Positions 7,679 to 16,802 of a stretch of 64,000 nucleotides of DNA are shown here, one piece after another. Source of the stretch: a virus; IMG/VR virus record IMGVR_UViG_3300046665_000548, positions 543,745 through 607,744 of that record; one strand, given 5' to 3'. Positions within the stretch are counted from its first letter, which is position 1. Each line of letters begins with the position of its first letter. Both the position numbers and the translations under genes were made by a program. The notes under the pieces are model-generated. The model was not told the origin of the DNA. It made no database searches and worked only from the letters and a program-made list of their open reading frames with translations.

Positions 7679-7947
7679 CCCTCAATGTTGGTCGTTTTAG
7701 TATAGCGCAAGACGCACGCCAGCCACAGCACGTCCATCATAAGCATAAAGCAACAGCCAACCATGCTGAAAGGCTGATCTAGCCTGCTGTAATTCCACGC
7801 AGTCCAGATCGATAAAGCTCCGAAGATCAGTGGAGTCGCCGCATGGACCCCCTTTACCTCTTTGAGACGGAACGACCGAACAATTGTCGGCACCATAATC
7901 ATTGACGTTGCTACAAGAACCGCACCGTTAACTAGATCGACTGACAT
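7675..7947 (-). CDS. Three-helix membrane protein, SemiSWEET/PQ-loop-like
   Basis: 90 residues with three hydrophobic segments at ~8-28, ~36-54 and ~60-82, the length and layout of SemiSWEET half-transporters. A Pro-Thr in helix 1 and an Asn-containing loop fit loosely. GGAG precedes the ATG at 7947. It is the only minus-strand gene in this plus-strand region and its end overlaps the converging gene by four bases. SemiSWEETs move sugars across the inner membrane; that role here is inference. Confidence 0.55.
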   Translation of the reverse strand: MSVDLVNGAVLVATSMIMVPTIVRSFRLKEVKGVHAATPLIFGALSIWTAWNYSRLDQPFSMVGCCFMLMMDVLWLACVLRYTKTTNIEG

Positions 7948-7967
7948 CTATACTCTCCATGATCCCG

Positions 7968-7975
7968 CTAAATAA
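7968..7975 (+). promoter_or_regulatory. Late-type promoter element CTAAATAA
   Basis: Lies 25 bases upstream of the tail-fibre start at 8000, the expected place for a T4-like late promoter feeding structural genes. Confidence 0.5.
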
Positions 7976-7999
7976 TAGGTTATCGGTTTAGGGGTTGCA

Positions 8000-9433
8000 A
8001 TGTCCGTTATTCAAATTAGTAAGATTCAGATGCGCCGTGGGTTCGAGATCGACCTTCCGGGCGCTCCGATTACTCTTAATCCACCCACCTTTAATCCAGG
8101 ACTCGACGTTGGTGAGTTCGGATATGCTATCGATAGCGGGCGGCTATTCATCGGCCATGATCCGACTACTGGTATGCCGAATGATGAGCGCATCCAGTTT
8201 CCCTTCCAGAACGTAGAGGTTCTTACCGAAAACTCCGGAAATACTCTTCGTCGTATTCACGAAGGCTTCCATCGGTTCATTGGCTCTGGTGGTTTCTTCC
8301 AGTCAACCCTGTCCAAGGTCGCATCGGCTTGGACGGATGTTTTGGTCCCGCAAACAAACGGCGACGTGATCCCGTTCCGAATTAACGGATCGTTCCTCAC
8401 CGCAAATATCGAATACTTTGTTATGGACGTGAGCCAGAATCCTCTGCGCCAGGGTACTCTTCGTATTCTCTCGCAAGCTGGTGCGTCAGAGACATTGATG
8501 ATCGATGATTGTGTATCTGCACCTCGTTTGGACCTCGTTGCGGGCGACGCCGTTGACCCAGAATTGGTCAACAGCAATGTAGAATTCCGCGTTGTGCGAA
8601 TGGGTACGAACGTAGACCCTCATTTCCGTCTCCAGTATCAAAATATCGCCAACGTTGACTGCATGTTTTTCTTCAGCGTGCTTCGTCCTGTTATCATCGG
8701 GCCAGCAGAACCTTTCTTGGGTTCTGTCGGTGGTAACACTTCGGGAGGCAGTACAGGTGGCGGCGGAGATGGTGACTTTGGTGATGTGACCGTTCAAAAA
8801 CTCACTGTCAACAGCAACAATCCAAGCACGATCAAGTCTCCTGGTACGTTGTATCTCGACGTTACAGGTCTAGTCCTTAAGAACGGCAATTTCTTGCCAT
8901 CGGTATCCAACGCACAAGACATCGGTTCTTCGGTGCGTCCGTTTGGTTCGATCTATGCATCGGACTTCAGCGGCAATGCTGCTTCTGCCAGCAAATTGAC
9001 GACTGCTCGTGCCATCGTGTTGAGCGGCGACGTTACGGCTTCTCTGTCGTTCGATGGTAGTGCATCTCTAGTTGTCCCAGTCACTCTGAAAAATAGCGGA
9101 GTAACCGTAGGTAGCTGGTCCAAGGTCACAGTCGATCTTAAGGGCCGAGTAGTTGATGCGACACATGCTCGCGTTGCTGACATCGCGAACCTTGGCTCGA
9201 CCGTTTCTGGCGCGACGCATGATGATGACGATTTGCGCGCCATGCGGATGGCAGAGCAAATGCCTGATACTGGCACGTATAGTGCCGGTGATATGGTATT
9301 TTCAAAGGGAGCAACCGTATTTGGAGCTACAGGTTCTCAGTACACAATTCTTGGTTGGCGTCGTCTAACCAGCGGTTCTACTCACACTATAAACGACGAT
9401 TGGGTAGAGATGCGAGTATCCACGGGGACCTAA
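8000..9433 (+). CDS. Tail fibre protein
   Basis: 477 residues. The N-terminus has the pattern I-Q-x-R-R-G ... L-x-x-G-E-x-G-Y-A-x-D-x-G-R-L-F-I-G (residues ~8-55), the small particle-attachment domain shared by many tail fibres and the Mtd tropism protein. A Gly/Ser hinge is at ~245-258. The C-terminal half holds beta-rich fibre repeats ('LSGDVTASLSFDGSASLVVPVTL') usual in phage fibres. It would bind the host surface at the tip of the tail. Overlaps nothing; followed one base later by the protease gene, suggesting co-expression. Confidence 0.85.
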   Translation: MSVIQISKIQMRRGFEIDLPGAPITLNPPTFNPGLDVGEFGYAIDSGRLFIGHDPTTGMPNDERIQFPFQNVEVLTENSGNTLRRIHEGFHRFIGSGGFFQSTLSKVASAWTDVLVPQTNGDVIPFRINGSFLTANIEYFVMDVSQNPLRQGTLRILSQAGASETLMIDDCVSAPRLDLVAGDAVDPELVNSNVEFRVVRMGTNVDPHFRLQYQNIANVDCMFFFSVLRPVIIGPAEPFLGSVGGNTSGGSTGGGGDGDFGDVTVQKLTVNSNNPSTIKSPGTLYLDVTGLVLKNGNFLPSVSNAQDIGSSVRPFGSIYASDFSGNAASASKLTTARAIVLSGDVTASLSFDGSASLVVPVTLKNSGVTVGSWSKVTVDLKGRVVDATHARVADIANLGSTVSGATHDDDDLRAMRMAEQMPDTGTYSAGDMVFSKGATVFGATGSQYTILGWRRLTSGSTHTINDDWVEMRVSTGT

Positions 9434-9434
9434 T

Positions 9435-11336
9435 ATGCGTTATATTGTTGCCATTAATAGAGACGCTAGTCCTGCCGATTTCCTTGCCGAATTAGCTAGC
9501 CGTGGCATCGAGGTAACGACTGATTTTCAGGGTCTCACTACATATTTCGAAGTAGAGGCTGATCCCGATCAGAAGCTCGACATTGAAGCATTACCTTCAG
9601 TGGTGGTCATGACTCGATCTGATACTGAAGTCAGCTTGCAAGCAAAACAGAATATTGGTTTGGACTTTGATACGTTGCCTACACCATATGTGAGCTTCGG
9701 TCGCCCATGGCATGGTAACTGGGGCTTGTGGCGCATTGCTAACGCGGAAAACACAATTAAGTCTCAGCCGCCTGTGGGTACTCCAAACGTTCAATATACC
9801 TATTCGCGAGATGGTTCTAACGTTGACATCTACGTCGTAGATTCTGGCACCTATTGGTCGTCGTCACTTGGCGGCGGAGGTTCTTTACTTGGTAGAAATT
9901 CCCCGCCTACTAAGAAGGGCCAGAGAATTTTTCCTCTCTATGATTTCTATCGTCAGTCATCCGATCCTCTTTATGGTTCGTGCGTCGGTGGTATCAATCA
10001 CGGCGAAATCTGTGCGGCGTTTACTGGCGGGTTGATGCAAGGCCCGGCTCGCGGAGCCCGCATTTACGTATCGCGCTGCTTTAACTCATCTTCAAGCACA
10101 AGTTCCGCTGTGGCACATGCCATGGACGCATGTGTTCTGCACCACCGACTGAAGAAGCTCTATGGCGTCAATCGCCCATCCATTGTCTCGATGAGCTTTG
10201 GTGGAGACGATAACAGCCAAATTCCAGCGCTTGATGCAATGATCCAAGAAGGTATGGTCATCGTAACTTCGGCTGGTAATGATGGAATGAATCTGAGCGA
10301 CATAACGCTTTATCCTGCAAACTATGAGCCCGGCATCACCGTTGGCGCGACAGGCATCCAGGATGAATGGGCGTTTTTCTCCAATTACGGATCGAACATC
10401 GACATCTTCGCTCCAGGCCGCCGTCTCCCTGGATTTGTGAATGAAGAAACATCAGGCACCACTAATCTGGTTAGCGGAACGAGCTTCGCGGCCCCGTTTG
10501 TTGCTGGTGTGGCCGCTCTTCACCTACAAGATTCCGCCATTGGTACGGACTCCTCAACACAAAACGCTGTTCGTGGCTGGCTGGTAGATAACGCTTTTCG
10601 TGATCAGATTGATTTCGGAACAGATATTGATTCTTCGACAACGCCTAATCTTCTCTTGAATAGCTTCTACACCAGTGTCAGCGGTAGCATTACTTGGATC
10701 GGCCCTGGATATAACGCAGCAGCGCCCTTTGAGGCGGGCACATTGACCAGTTTCACTGGCGTTAAATGCCAAGCTACGGCTTCTACTAATCAGACTGTTA
10801 AGTTCGAGCTTGCTGGTGGCGTACTTCCGTGGGGTATTGTCCTCAGCACCGATGGCACCTTCAACGGCACACCTGAGCCAAAGGCAAACTCGGTCAGGGA
10901 CATGGTGACGATCCGAGCGTACGTTGACGCCGAGAATGGTCAGCCAGCTTTGGAGCAATATCATAGCTTCTGGCATCAACTTCCAGCAAGCACCTCGATT
11001 ACGGTTGAGAAGCTTCGCTGGCTCACGCAGGCCCGCCTTACGTCGATTCTTCTCGGCTTCCCGTATGTTCACCAGGAACTGCGCGCGGAAATTAACATTG
11101 GAGGATCGATAGAGTATGATCTGAACAGTGGTGTTCTTCCTACTGGCCTCACGCTTGATAGCAGCGGCACTCTTTACGGAGAACCAACTGAAGCAGGTAC
11201 ATTTGTTTTTGAGGTCGCCGCCAAGGGACCGTCGAATACTCAAGTTACCCGTGAATTCACGTGGAAAGTTTTAGGTCATTACGAGGTCATTGTTGACGGC
11301 CCAGTGGAATTCTCTGGAGCCATCGAGCTTAACTGA
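9435..11336 (+). CDS. Subtilisin-like serine protease with Ig-like repeats
   Basis: 633 residues. Residues ~1-68 resemble an I9-type propeptide. The S8 catalytic triad is readable: D136 in 'YVVDSG', H189 in 'NHGE', S350 in 'SGTSFAAP', with the oxyanion Asn282 in 'SAGNDG'. After ~405 come two Ig-like (putative He_PIG type) repeats with 'LPxGxxLxxxGTxxGxP' signatures, then a short beta tail. No signal peptide. Its place directly behind the tail fibre suggests a virion protein that matures tail parts or degrades host surface protein; that is inference. GGGGAC precedes the ATG. Confidence 0.85.
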   Translation: MRYIVAINRDASPADFLAELASRGIEVTTDFQGLTTYFEVEADPDQKLDIEALPSVVVMTRSDTEVSLQAKQNIGLDFDTLPTPYVSFGRPWHGNWGLWRIANAENTIKSQPPVGTPNVQYTYSRDGSNVDIYVVDSGTYWSSSLGGGGSLLGRNSPPTKKGQRIFPLYDFYRQSSDPLYGSCVGGINHGEICAAFTGGLMQGPARGARIYVSRCFNSSSSTSSAVAHAMDACVLHHRLKKLYGVNRPSIVSMSFGGDDNSQIPALDAMIQEGMVIVTSAGNDGMNLSDITLYPANYEPGITVGATGIQDEWAFFSNYGSNIDIFAPGRRLPGFVNEETSGTTNLVSGTSFAAPFVAGVAALHLQDSAIGTDSSTQNAVRGWLVDNAFRDQIDFGTDIDSSTTPNLLLNSFYTSVSGSITWIGPGYNAAAPFEAGTLTSFTGVKCQATASTNQTVKFELAGGVLPWGIVLSTDGTFNGTPEPKANSVRDMVTIRAYVDAENGQPALEQYHSFWHQLPASTSITVEKLRWLTQARLTSILLGFPYVHQELRAEINIGGSIEYDLNSGVLPTGLTLDSSGTLYGEPTEAGTFVFEVAAKGPSNTQVTREFTWKVLGHYEVIVDGPVEFSGAIELN

Positions 11337-11344
11337 GGATAAAG

Positions 11345-11821
11345 ATGAATCCGTTTCTCACCTCTCCTCGCGAGAGGTTGTCGCTGTGGAAGACATTGCG
11401 GTCTTCCCTGGCAAGTATGCCCGAAGAAGAACAGCTTGCCGTCGTGGCGAAATATTGGGCTCAAGCTCCTCTTCATAAGTTCGCATACGATGCTGAGAAG
11501 CCAAATACTTGGCCATCTCCGTGGGAGATGATCAGCGAAGGCGAATGGTGTGCGCGCTCAGTAGCTATCGGCATCGAGTTCACTTTGCGTCTTGGTGGTT
11601 GGAATCCTGATCGCATCTCTTTGCATCTGATCAGAGACCTGGATCGATCCGACATGCTGTTCGTCGTAGAAATTGACGGCAAATACTATCTAAACTACGA
11701 TCACGGTCTTGTCTCAACAGTACCAAATACTAAAAGAGATTTTGTTTGTTCATGGAAATTCAACGGTAAGTCTTACCGAGAAAGTCATTTTGATATTACC
11801 AACCATTATTCAAGCGGATAA
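11345..11821 (+). CDS. Hypothetical protein (158 aa)
   Basis: Starts nine bases after the protease stop with AGGATAAAG as ribosome-binding site, so probably part of the same transcript. Mixed alpha/beta composition with conserved-looking Trp, Cys and His residues ('GEWCARSVAIGIE', 'NYDHGLVS'), which could form a papain-like or transglutaminase-like active site, but the evidence is too thin to assign. Confidence 0.6.
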   Translation: MNPFLTSPRERLSLWKTLRSSLASMPEEEQLAVVAKYWAQAPLHKFAYDAEKPNTWPSPWEMISEGEWCARSVAIGIEFTLRLGGWNPDRISLHLIRDLDRSDMLFVVEIDGKYYLNYDHGLVSTVPNTKRDFVCSWKFNGKSYRESHFDITNHYSSG

Positions 11822-11864
11822 GCGGGAAGTTCTCGCCCGTTACCAGTTCTCCAATGGTCGTTTC

Positions 11865-12107
11865 ATGATGGATAGCATATCCAGACGAACATGGATTGTT
11901 AATAATCTGAAACACCAAGTACCGACACGTGATCGAGGCGATAGCCTTGGTGAACCGGTCGATTTGGAAGATATCAAAGATTTCCTAAACAATAACTGTA
12001 ACGGATATTGGTCCACCCTTTTTCAGGGCGACGGTCGAGGACGAACTCGTGTTTACTTGTTCGAGAAAGAAAATGATGCAATACATTTCAAGCTACGGTT
12101 TATTTGA
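11865..12107 (+). CDS. Small protein with the recurring FxxxxDAxxFKLxF C-terminus
   Basis: About 80 residues if translation begins at the Met-Met at 11865/11868; the reading frame is open from further upstream, so the start is uncertain. The C-terminus 'YLFEKENDAIHFKLRFI' belongs to a motif shared by seven or more small proteins in this window (near 17.4, 18.1, 18.4, 29.2, 33.5 and 35.3 kb). Stop overlaps the Acb1 start (TGATG). Function unknown. Confidence 0.55.
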   Translation: MMDSISRRTWIVNNLKHQVPTRDRGDSLGEPVDLEDIKDFLNNNCNGYWSTLFQGDGRGRTRVYLFEKENDAIHFKLRFI

Positions 12108-12562
12108 TGAAGATTAGTGAAGTAGAAAAGAAGCCAACCGGTACCTATGCTGCGGTTCGTTTCTCTGAAGATACAATTGATAGATTGCGTGACCTCCAGG
12201 ACGATCTAAGCGTTCCAAATCCATTGGACCCAGACGACTTCCACACTACAATCGTGCATTCTAAAAAGCCCATCGATTGGGAAGATAAAGATTGTGATGA
12301 CATCGAAGCAAAACCGCTTCGATTGGAAAAGTGGAAGACACGATCAGACAGCTACTGTCTCGTGCTACTCATCGACTGTCCTTATCTCCATGAGCGTTTT
12401 GAAAAGTCCATGGACATGGGGGCTCTGTATGATTTCCCCGACTACAAGCCACACATCAGTCTATCGTATGATGTTGGTAAAGACTTTGACATTGGCTCTC
12501 CTGAACTGGATTTTGCAATACAGTTGGACCACGAGTACAGTGAACCTCTCGATCTGAACTGA
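12107..12562 (+). CDS. acb1: Acb1-like anti-CBASS 2H phosphoesterase
   Basis: 151 residues, the same size as T4 Acb1. 'GTYAAVRFSEDT' near the N-terminus, the two catalytic H-x-(T/S) motifs at H46-T-T48 and H116-I-S118, and 'YDFPDYKPHISLSYD' around the second motif fit the Acb1 family of 2H enzymes. Known members cut the cyclic di- and trinucleotides made by CBASS defence synthases, so the host cell is not killed. The first motif context (FHTTIVHS) and a Ser in the second motif differ slightly from my recollection of T4. Coupled to the previous gene by TGATG. A generic 2'-5' RNA ligase-like role is the alternative. Confidence 0.8.
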   Translation: MKISEVEKKPTGTYAAVRFSEDTIDRLRDLQDDLSVPNPLDPDDFHTTIVHSKKPIDWEDKDCDDIEAKPLRLEKWKTRSDSYCLVLLIDCPYLHERFEKSMDMGALYDFPDYKPHISLSYDVGKDFDIGSPELDFAIQLDHEYSEPLDLN

Positions 12563-12612
12563 CAGTTTATTAACTTCAGAGAGTCTTTTCTGAGCCGATT
12601 TTTTCGGCTGAT

Positions 12613-12632
12613 GGCTGGCCTAAATACCAGCC
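12613..12632 (+). promoter_or_regulatory. Late-type element CTAAATAC inside an inverted repeat
   Basis: GGCTGG and CCAGCC flank the bases CCTAAATA, so the late-promoter-like core (12620-12627) sits in the loop of a six-base palindrome, 30 bases before the nrdA start. Either a promoter overlapping an operator-like repeat or chance. Confidence 0.4.
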
Positions 12633-12656
12633 CTCAACAGAAAGACAGATTATTTA

Positions 12657-15104
12657 ATGGATAGGATAATGATGAACTACGTCACCAAAAGGGACGGCTC
12701 TAAGGCTAACCTTGATCTCGATAAATTTCACAAGGTAGTTTTTTGGGCAACGGAAGGGCTCTCTGGGGTGAGCGCAAGTGAGGTGGAAATCCGCTCACAA
12801 CTCCAATTCTACGATGGCATCAAGACCACCGACATTCAAGAAACACTAATCAAGGCCGCTGCCGACCTTATCACCGAAGAAGCACCGAACTATCAGTACG
12901 TTGCGGGTCGCCTCGTAAACTATCAGCTTCGCAAGGAAGTTTACGAGCGCTTTCAGCCGTATCGTCTATTCGATCTGATCAAGATCAACGTCGAGAAGGG
13001 CTTCTATGATCCTTCGCTGCTCACCACTTACACTGAAGCGGAATGGGACGAGATCAATGATTTCGTAAACCATGAGCGCGACATGTCACTGTCGTACGTC
13101 GCAATGGAGCAGATGCGCGGCAAGTATCTTGTTCAACATCGCGTTACTGGAGCAATCCTGGAGACGCCGCAGATTCTCTACATCCTCGTCGCCGCAGTTC
13201 TTTTCGGATCGTACCCGAAAGAGACACGTCTTCGCTGGGTGAAGGACTACTATGATTCGATCTCCAAGCATGAGATCAGTCTTCCGACTCCAATCATGGC
13301 CGGTGTTCGCACAAGCAAGCGTCAGTTCTCTTCGTGCACACTGATTGAATGTGATGATTCGCTGAAGAGCATCAACGCGACATCTGCTGCTATTGTTGAC
13401 TACGTGTCGAACCGTGCCGGTATCGGTATTGGTGGTGGTCGTATCCGCGCGCTAGGCTCTCCTATCCGTCAGGGCGATGCATCCCACACAGGCGTCACCC
13501 CGTTCTTCAAACTGTTCCAGGCAGGCGTAAACTCTTGCAACCAAGGCGGTATTCGCAAGGGATCAGCGACGCTCTATTACCCGATTTGGCATCTTGAAAT
13601 CGAGAACATGCTCGTCCTCAAGAACAACAAAGGCGTAGAAGAAAATCGCGTCCGTCACATGGACTACGGCGTACAGTTCAACAAATTGTTCTACGAGCGT
13701 TTGATCCAGGGCGGAGACATCACGTTGTTCTCTCCAAACGATGTTCCGGAGATGTACGAAGCGTTCTTTGCTGACTATGAAAAGTTCAAGAACCTTTACG
13801 AGACCGCCGAACGCAACACTCGTCTACGCAAGAAGAAGCTGAAGGCCGTTGATCTATTCTCTTCGTTTATGCAAGAGCGAAAGGATACAGGCCGTATCTA
13901 CCTGATGAATGTGGACAACGCGAATCAGCATTCGTCGTTTGACGAAACTGTAGCTCCCATTCGCATGTCTAACCTCTGCTGCGAGATTAACCTCACGACG
14001 GTCCCGATGGGGACGGTCCGAACTGAGAACGCTACAATCCCGGTATCTGCTCTTTCCGACTATATGCTTTCAGCAAGCGCAACGGAGAAGCAGGTAAAGG
14101 TGCTCGCGCAGCATGCCCGCGATGGTGCCGAGACTATGGTCGATATTGAGACCACTGAGGACGCCTCGCGCATCGCTCTGTGCACGCTTTCTGCGATCAA
14201 CTGGGGTGTCATCAAGTCGAAGCATGATTTCGAACGTATCGCCCGCCTAGCGGTTCGTGCGCTTGATGCTCTGCTCGATTATCAGGAATACCCTGTTCGT
14301 GCTGCTCGTATGCACTCGATGGAGTATCGCCCGCTCGGTATCGGCATCATCAACTTTGCATACTTCCTTGCCAAGCATGGTGTTCGTTACACAGACGGTT
14401 CTGCTCTCGCTATTGTCGATGAGTACGCTGAAGCCTGGAGCTACTATCTGATCAAGGCATCGGTAGAACTCGCAAAGGAACAGGGCGCATGCCCGCTCGC
14501 CAAGAATACCAAGTATGGGCAGGGCATCGTCCCGGTCGATACTCGTAAGCGTGACGTGGACGGTCTAGTTCCGCATCAAGAACGTCTTGATTGGGATGGC
14601 CTGCGCGCTGATCTGAAGACCTACGGCATTCGCAACGCCACTCTTATGGCGATCATGCCAGCCGAGACTTCTGCGCAGATCGCAAATGCCACTAACGGCA
14701 TCGAGCCGCCACGTGCATACATCTCGGTCAAACAGAGCAAGCATGGCGTTCTGAAGCAGGTTGTTCCGGAATTCCGTCGCCTGAAGAACAAGTACGAGCT
14801 TCTGTGGGATCACAAGAGCCCAGAAGGTTATCTTCAGCTTTGCGCCGTACTACAGAAATACATCGACCAGGGTATTTCGGTGAATACGACGTACAATCCT
14901 CGCTTCTATCCAGATGAACAAGTTCCGATGTCAGTAATGCTCAAGGATATGCTGACGTTCTACAAGTTCGGTGGAAAGCAATTGTACTATCTGAACACGA
15001 ATGACGGTGCTGGTGAAATCGATGTCCATAAGCTCGCTGAGAACCAGCAGGCCGAGGACACGGCGGAACTCGAAGAAGAAAATTGCGAAGCCTGCACAAT
15101 CTGA
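12657..15104 (+). CDS. nrdA: Ribonucleotide reductase class Ia, large subunit
   Basis: 815 residues. An ATP-cone regulatory domain is at ~6-95 ('VTKRDGSKANLDLDKFHKVV'). The catalytic barrel follows, with 'FSSCTLIECDD', 'GIGIGGGRIRALGSPIRQG', the active-site region 'MSNLCCEINL' and 'YYLNT' near the end. The C-terminal redox pair C810/C813 (C-E-A-C) can be reduced by glutaredoxin, which is encoded downstream. The enzyme makes deoxynucleotides for phage DNA. The Met at 12669 or 12672 is an alternative start with a closer AGGATA. Followed by a terminator, then nrdB. Confidence 0.97.
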   Translation: MDRIMMNYVTKRDGSKANLDLDKFHKVVFWATEGLSGVSASEVEIRSQLQFYDGIKTTDIQETLIKAAADLITEEAPNYQYVAGRLVNYQLRKEVYERFQPYRLFDLIKINVEKGFYDPSLLTTYTEAEWDEINDFVNHERDMSLSYVAMEQMRGKYLVQHRVTGAILETPQILYILVAAVLFGSYPKETRLRWVKDYYDSISKHEISLPTPIMAGVRTSKRQFSSCTLIECDDSLKSINATSAAIVDYVSNRAGIGIGGGRIRALGSPIRQGDASHTGVTPFFKLFQAGVNSCNQGGIRKGSATLYYPIWHLEIENMLVLKNNKGVEENRVRHMDYGVQFNKLFYERLIQGGDITLFSPNDVPEMYEAFFADYEKFKNLYETAERNTRLRKKKLKAVDLFSSFMQERKDTGRIYLMNVDNANQHSSFDETVAPIRMSNLCCEINLTTVPMGTVRTENATIPVSALSDYMLSASATEKQVKVLAQHARDGAETMVDIETTEDASRIALCTLSAINWGVIKSKHDFERIARLAVRALDALLDYQEYPVRAARMHSMEYRPLGIGIINFAYFLAKHGVRYTDGSALAIVDEYAEAWSYYLIKASVELAKEQGACPLAKNTKYGQGIVPVDTRKRDVDGLVPHQERLDWDGLRADLKTYGIRNATLMAIMPAETSAQIANATNGIEPPRAYISVKQSKHGVLKQVVPEFRRLKNKYELLWDHKSPEGYLQLCAVLQKYIDQGISVNTTYNPRFYPDEQVPMSVMLKDMLTFYKFGGKQLYYLNTNDGAGEIDVHKLAENQQAEDTAELEEENCEACTI

Positions 15105-15112
15105 TCCGAACA

Positions 15113-15136
15113 AGGGGGCTCAGGCCCCCTTGCTTT
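15113..15136 (+). terminator. Terminator between nrdA and nrdB
   Basis: Nine-base perfect stem CAAGGGGGC / GCCCCCTTG with a TCAG loop followed by CTTTTC. It would reduce read-through into nrdB. Confidence 0.75.
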
Positions 15137-15206
15137 TCTGGGTTGATCGCCCACCATGCATGTGCCAAAAGCCATGAGCCACCGAACCAGTTTCAGTAGG
15201 AAATAA

Positions 15207-16328
15207 ATGTCATTCTCAGTTTTCGACTCCGCAAATCGTTCCGACCATACCAAATCTCTGGCATTCTTGGACCCGAATGGCGGCGTAACGATCCAGCGCT
15301 ACGAGGCGATGAAGTATCGCCAGTTCGACAAGCTGACCGAAAGCCAACTGGGTTTCTTCTGGCGTCCCCAAGAAGTCGCTGTGGATAAAGATAGCAAAGA
15401 CTTCAAAGACCTCACCGATCATGAGAAGCACATCTTCTCTTCAAACTTGAAGCGGCAAATTCTCCTCGATTCCGTGCAGGGTCGTGCGCCGACTGCCGCT
15501 TTCGGACCGATTGTGTCGTTGCCAGAGATCGAGGGCTGGATCATCGCTTGGGCCTTCTCCGAGTCGATCCACTCCCGCTCCTACACCCACATTATTCGAA
15601 ACGTGTATTCTGACCCTTCCGTTATCTTTGACGAGATGATGGACATTCAGGAGATCGTGGATTGTGCCAAAAACATCTCCGAATACTACGACCGTCTGAT
15701 CAAGCTTAATTGTGATCGGGAGGCCGACTACTATGACACGAAGCTTCACTTCGACAACCCGGAGTACGAGCACAAGAAGGCCCTGTGGATGGCGCTGATG
15801 AGCGTGAACATCTTGGAGGGTGTTCGGTTCTACGTCTCGTTTGCCTGCTCCTGGGCCTTCGCTGAGACGAAGCGCATGGAAGGAAACGCAAAGATCATCA
15901 AGCTGATCTGTCGCGATGAGAACTTGCACCTCGCCTCGACACAGACACTCTTGAAGATTCTCCCCCAGGACGATCCGGATTACGCGAAGATCGCGGAAGA
16001 GACGCGCGAGCAATCGATCAAGCTGTTCACGGATGCCGTTGATCAGGAAAAGGCATGGGCGCAATACCTCTTCAAAGATGGTTCCATGATCGGCCTGAAC
16101 TATGAACTTCTTTCTCAGTACGTGGATTGGATCGCCAACAAGCGACTAAGCGCAGTCGGTCTCCCCACTCAATACAAGACAGGCGCTAATCCTCTTCCTT
16201 GGACCCAAAAATGGATCGCCGGTTCCGACGTTCAGGTCGCACCACAAGAAGTCGAGTTGAGCAGTTACACCATCGGCGCGACCAAGCAGGACGTTCAGGA
16301 AGACACGTTCAAGGGGTTCAGTCTTTAA
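15207..16328 (+). CDS. nrdB: Ribonucleotide reductase class Ia, small subunit
   Basis: 373 residues of the ferritin-like radical-generating subunit. Di-iron ligands are visible at D88, E119 and H122 ('ESIHSRSY'), with the radical Tyr at Y126, and further ligands in 'EGVRFYVSFACS' and 'CRDENLHLAST'. It pairs with NrdA to supply the tyrosyl radical. GGAAATAA precedes the ATG. Ends one base before the next small gene. Confidence 0.97.
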   Translation: MSFSVFDSANRSDHTKSLAFLDPNGGVTIQRYEAMKYRQFDKLTESQLGFFWRPQEVAVDKDSKDFKDLTDHEKHIFSSNLKRQILLDSVQGRAPTAAFGPIVSLPEIEGWIIAWAFSESIHSRSYTHIIRNVYSDPSVIFDEMMDIQEIVDCAKNISEYYDRLIKLNCDREADYYDTKLHFDNPEYEHKKALWMALMSVNILEGVRFYVSFACSWAFAETKRMEGNAKIIKLICRDENLHLASTQTLLKILPQDDPDYAKIAEETREQSIKLFTDAVDQEKAWAQYLFKDGSMIGLNYELLSQYVDWIANKRLSAVGLPTQYKTGANPLPWTQKWIAGSDVQVAPQEVELSSYTIGATKQDVQEDTFKGFSL

Positions 16329-16329
16329 C

Positions 16330-16545
16330 ATGTCGAACATCACCTACAAGACTCTCAACGAGACTACGGCGATGCTCGAAGAAGACGGGAAGCCGCTATG
16401 CGTGGCAACCCGTAAGGATGATCGCTGGTCTGTTCAGTTGGATGAACGATTGAGCTTCGGCTATGGCCGAGGGATCGATTCATCATTCACGCTGCCGGAG
16501 TTGGTCGAGAATGTGAAGCGACGTTATCGGACTGAAGAACGATAA
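16330..16545 (+). CDS. Hypothetical protein (71 aa)
   Basis: Starts one base after nrdB stop and overlaps the next start by one base, so translationally coupled. Predominantly beta-strand pattern in the first half ('LEEDGKPLCVATRKDDRWSVQL') and a helix at the end. Not recognised. Confidence 0.6.
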   Translation: MSNITYKTLNETTAMLEEDGKPLCVATRKDDRWSVQLDERLSFGYGRGIDSSFTLPELVENVKRRYRTEER

Positions 16546-16766
16546 TGGAATTTCTCGACCGCAAAATATTCGAACTTGACCTTGGCGTCTCTGTGATCAG
16601 ATCACAGGGCCTCTATCAAAATGGCGGAGACAAAGAGTGGTATGCCGTTTTAAAATACACGACTGAGAACGTTGAAGTGTCTGGAAAATCGTACGGCCCA
16701 ACGATGGAAGGTGCGCTACTGGCGGCCTGGGAACATCTCGCGATGTTGATCAAAGAGCACGTGTGA
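16545..16766 (+). CDS. Hypothetical protein (73 aa)
   Basis: Begins in a TAATG overlap with the previous gene. Small alpha/beta protein with a double-stranded-RNA-binding-like order of strands and a final helix, but no diagnostic residues. Part of the nrd operon by spacing. Confidence 0.6.
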   Translation: MEFLDRKIFELDLGVSVIRSQGLYQNGGDKEWYAVLKYTTENVEVSGKSYGPTMEGALLAAWEHLAMLIKEHV

Positions 16767-16802
16767 TATATTTAGAAATACAAACATTGCCATAAGGATA
16801 CT

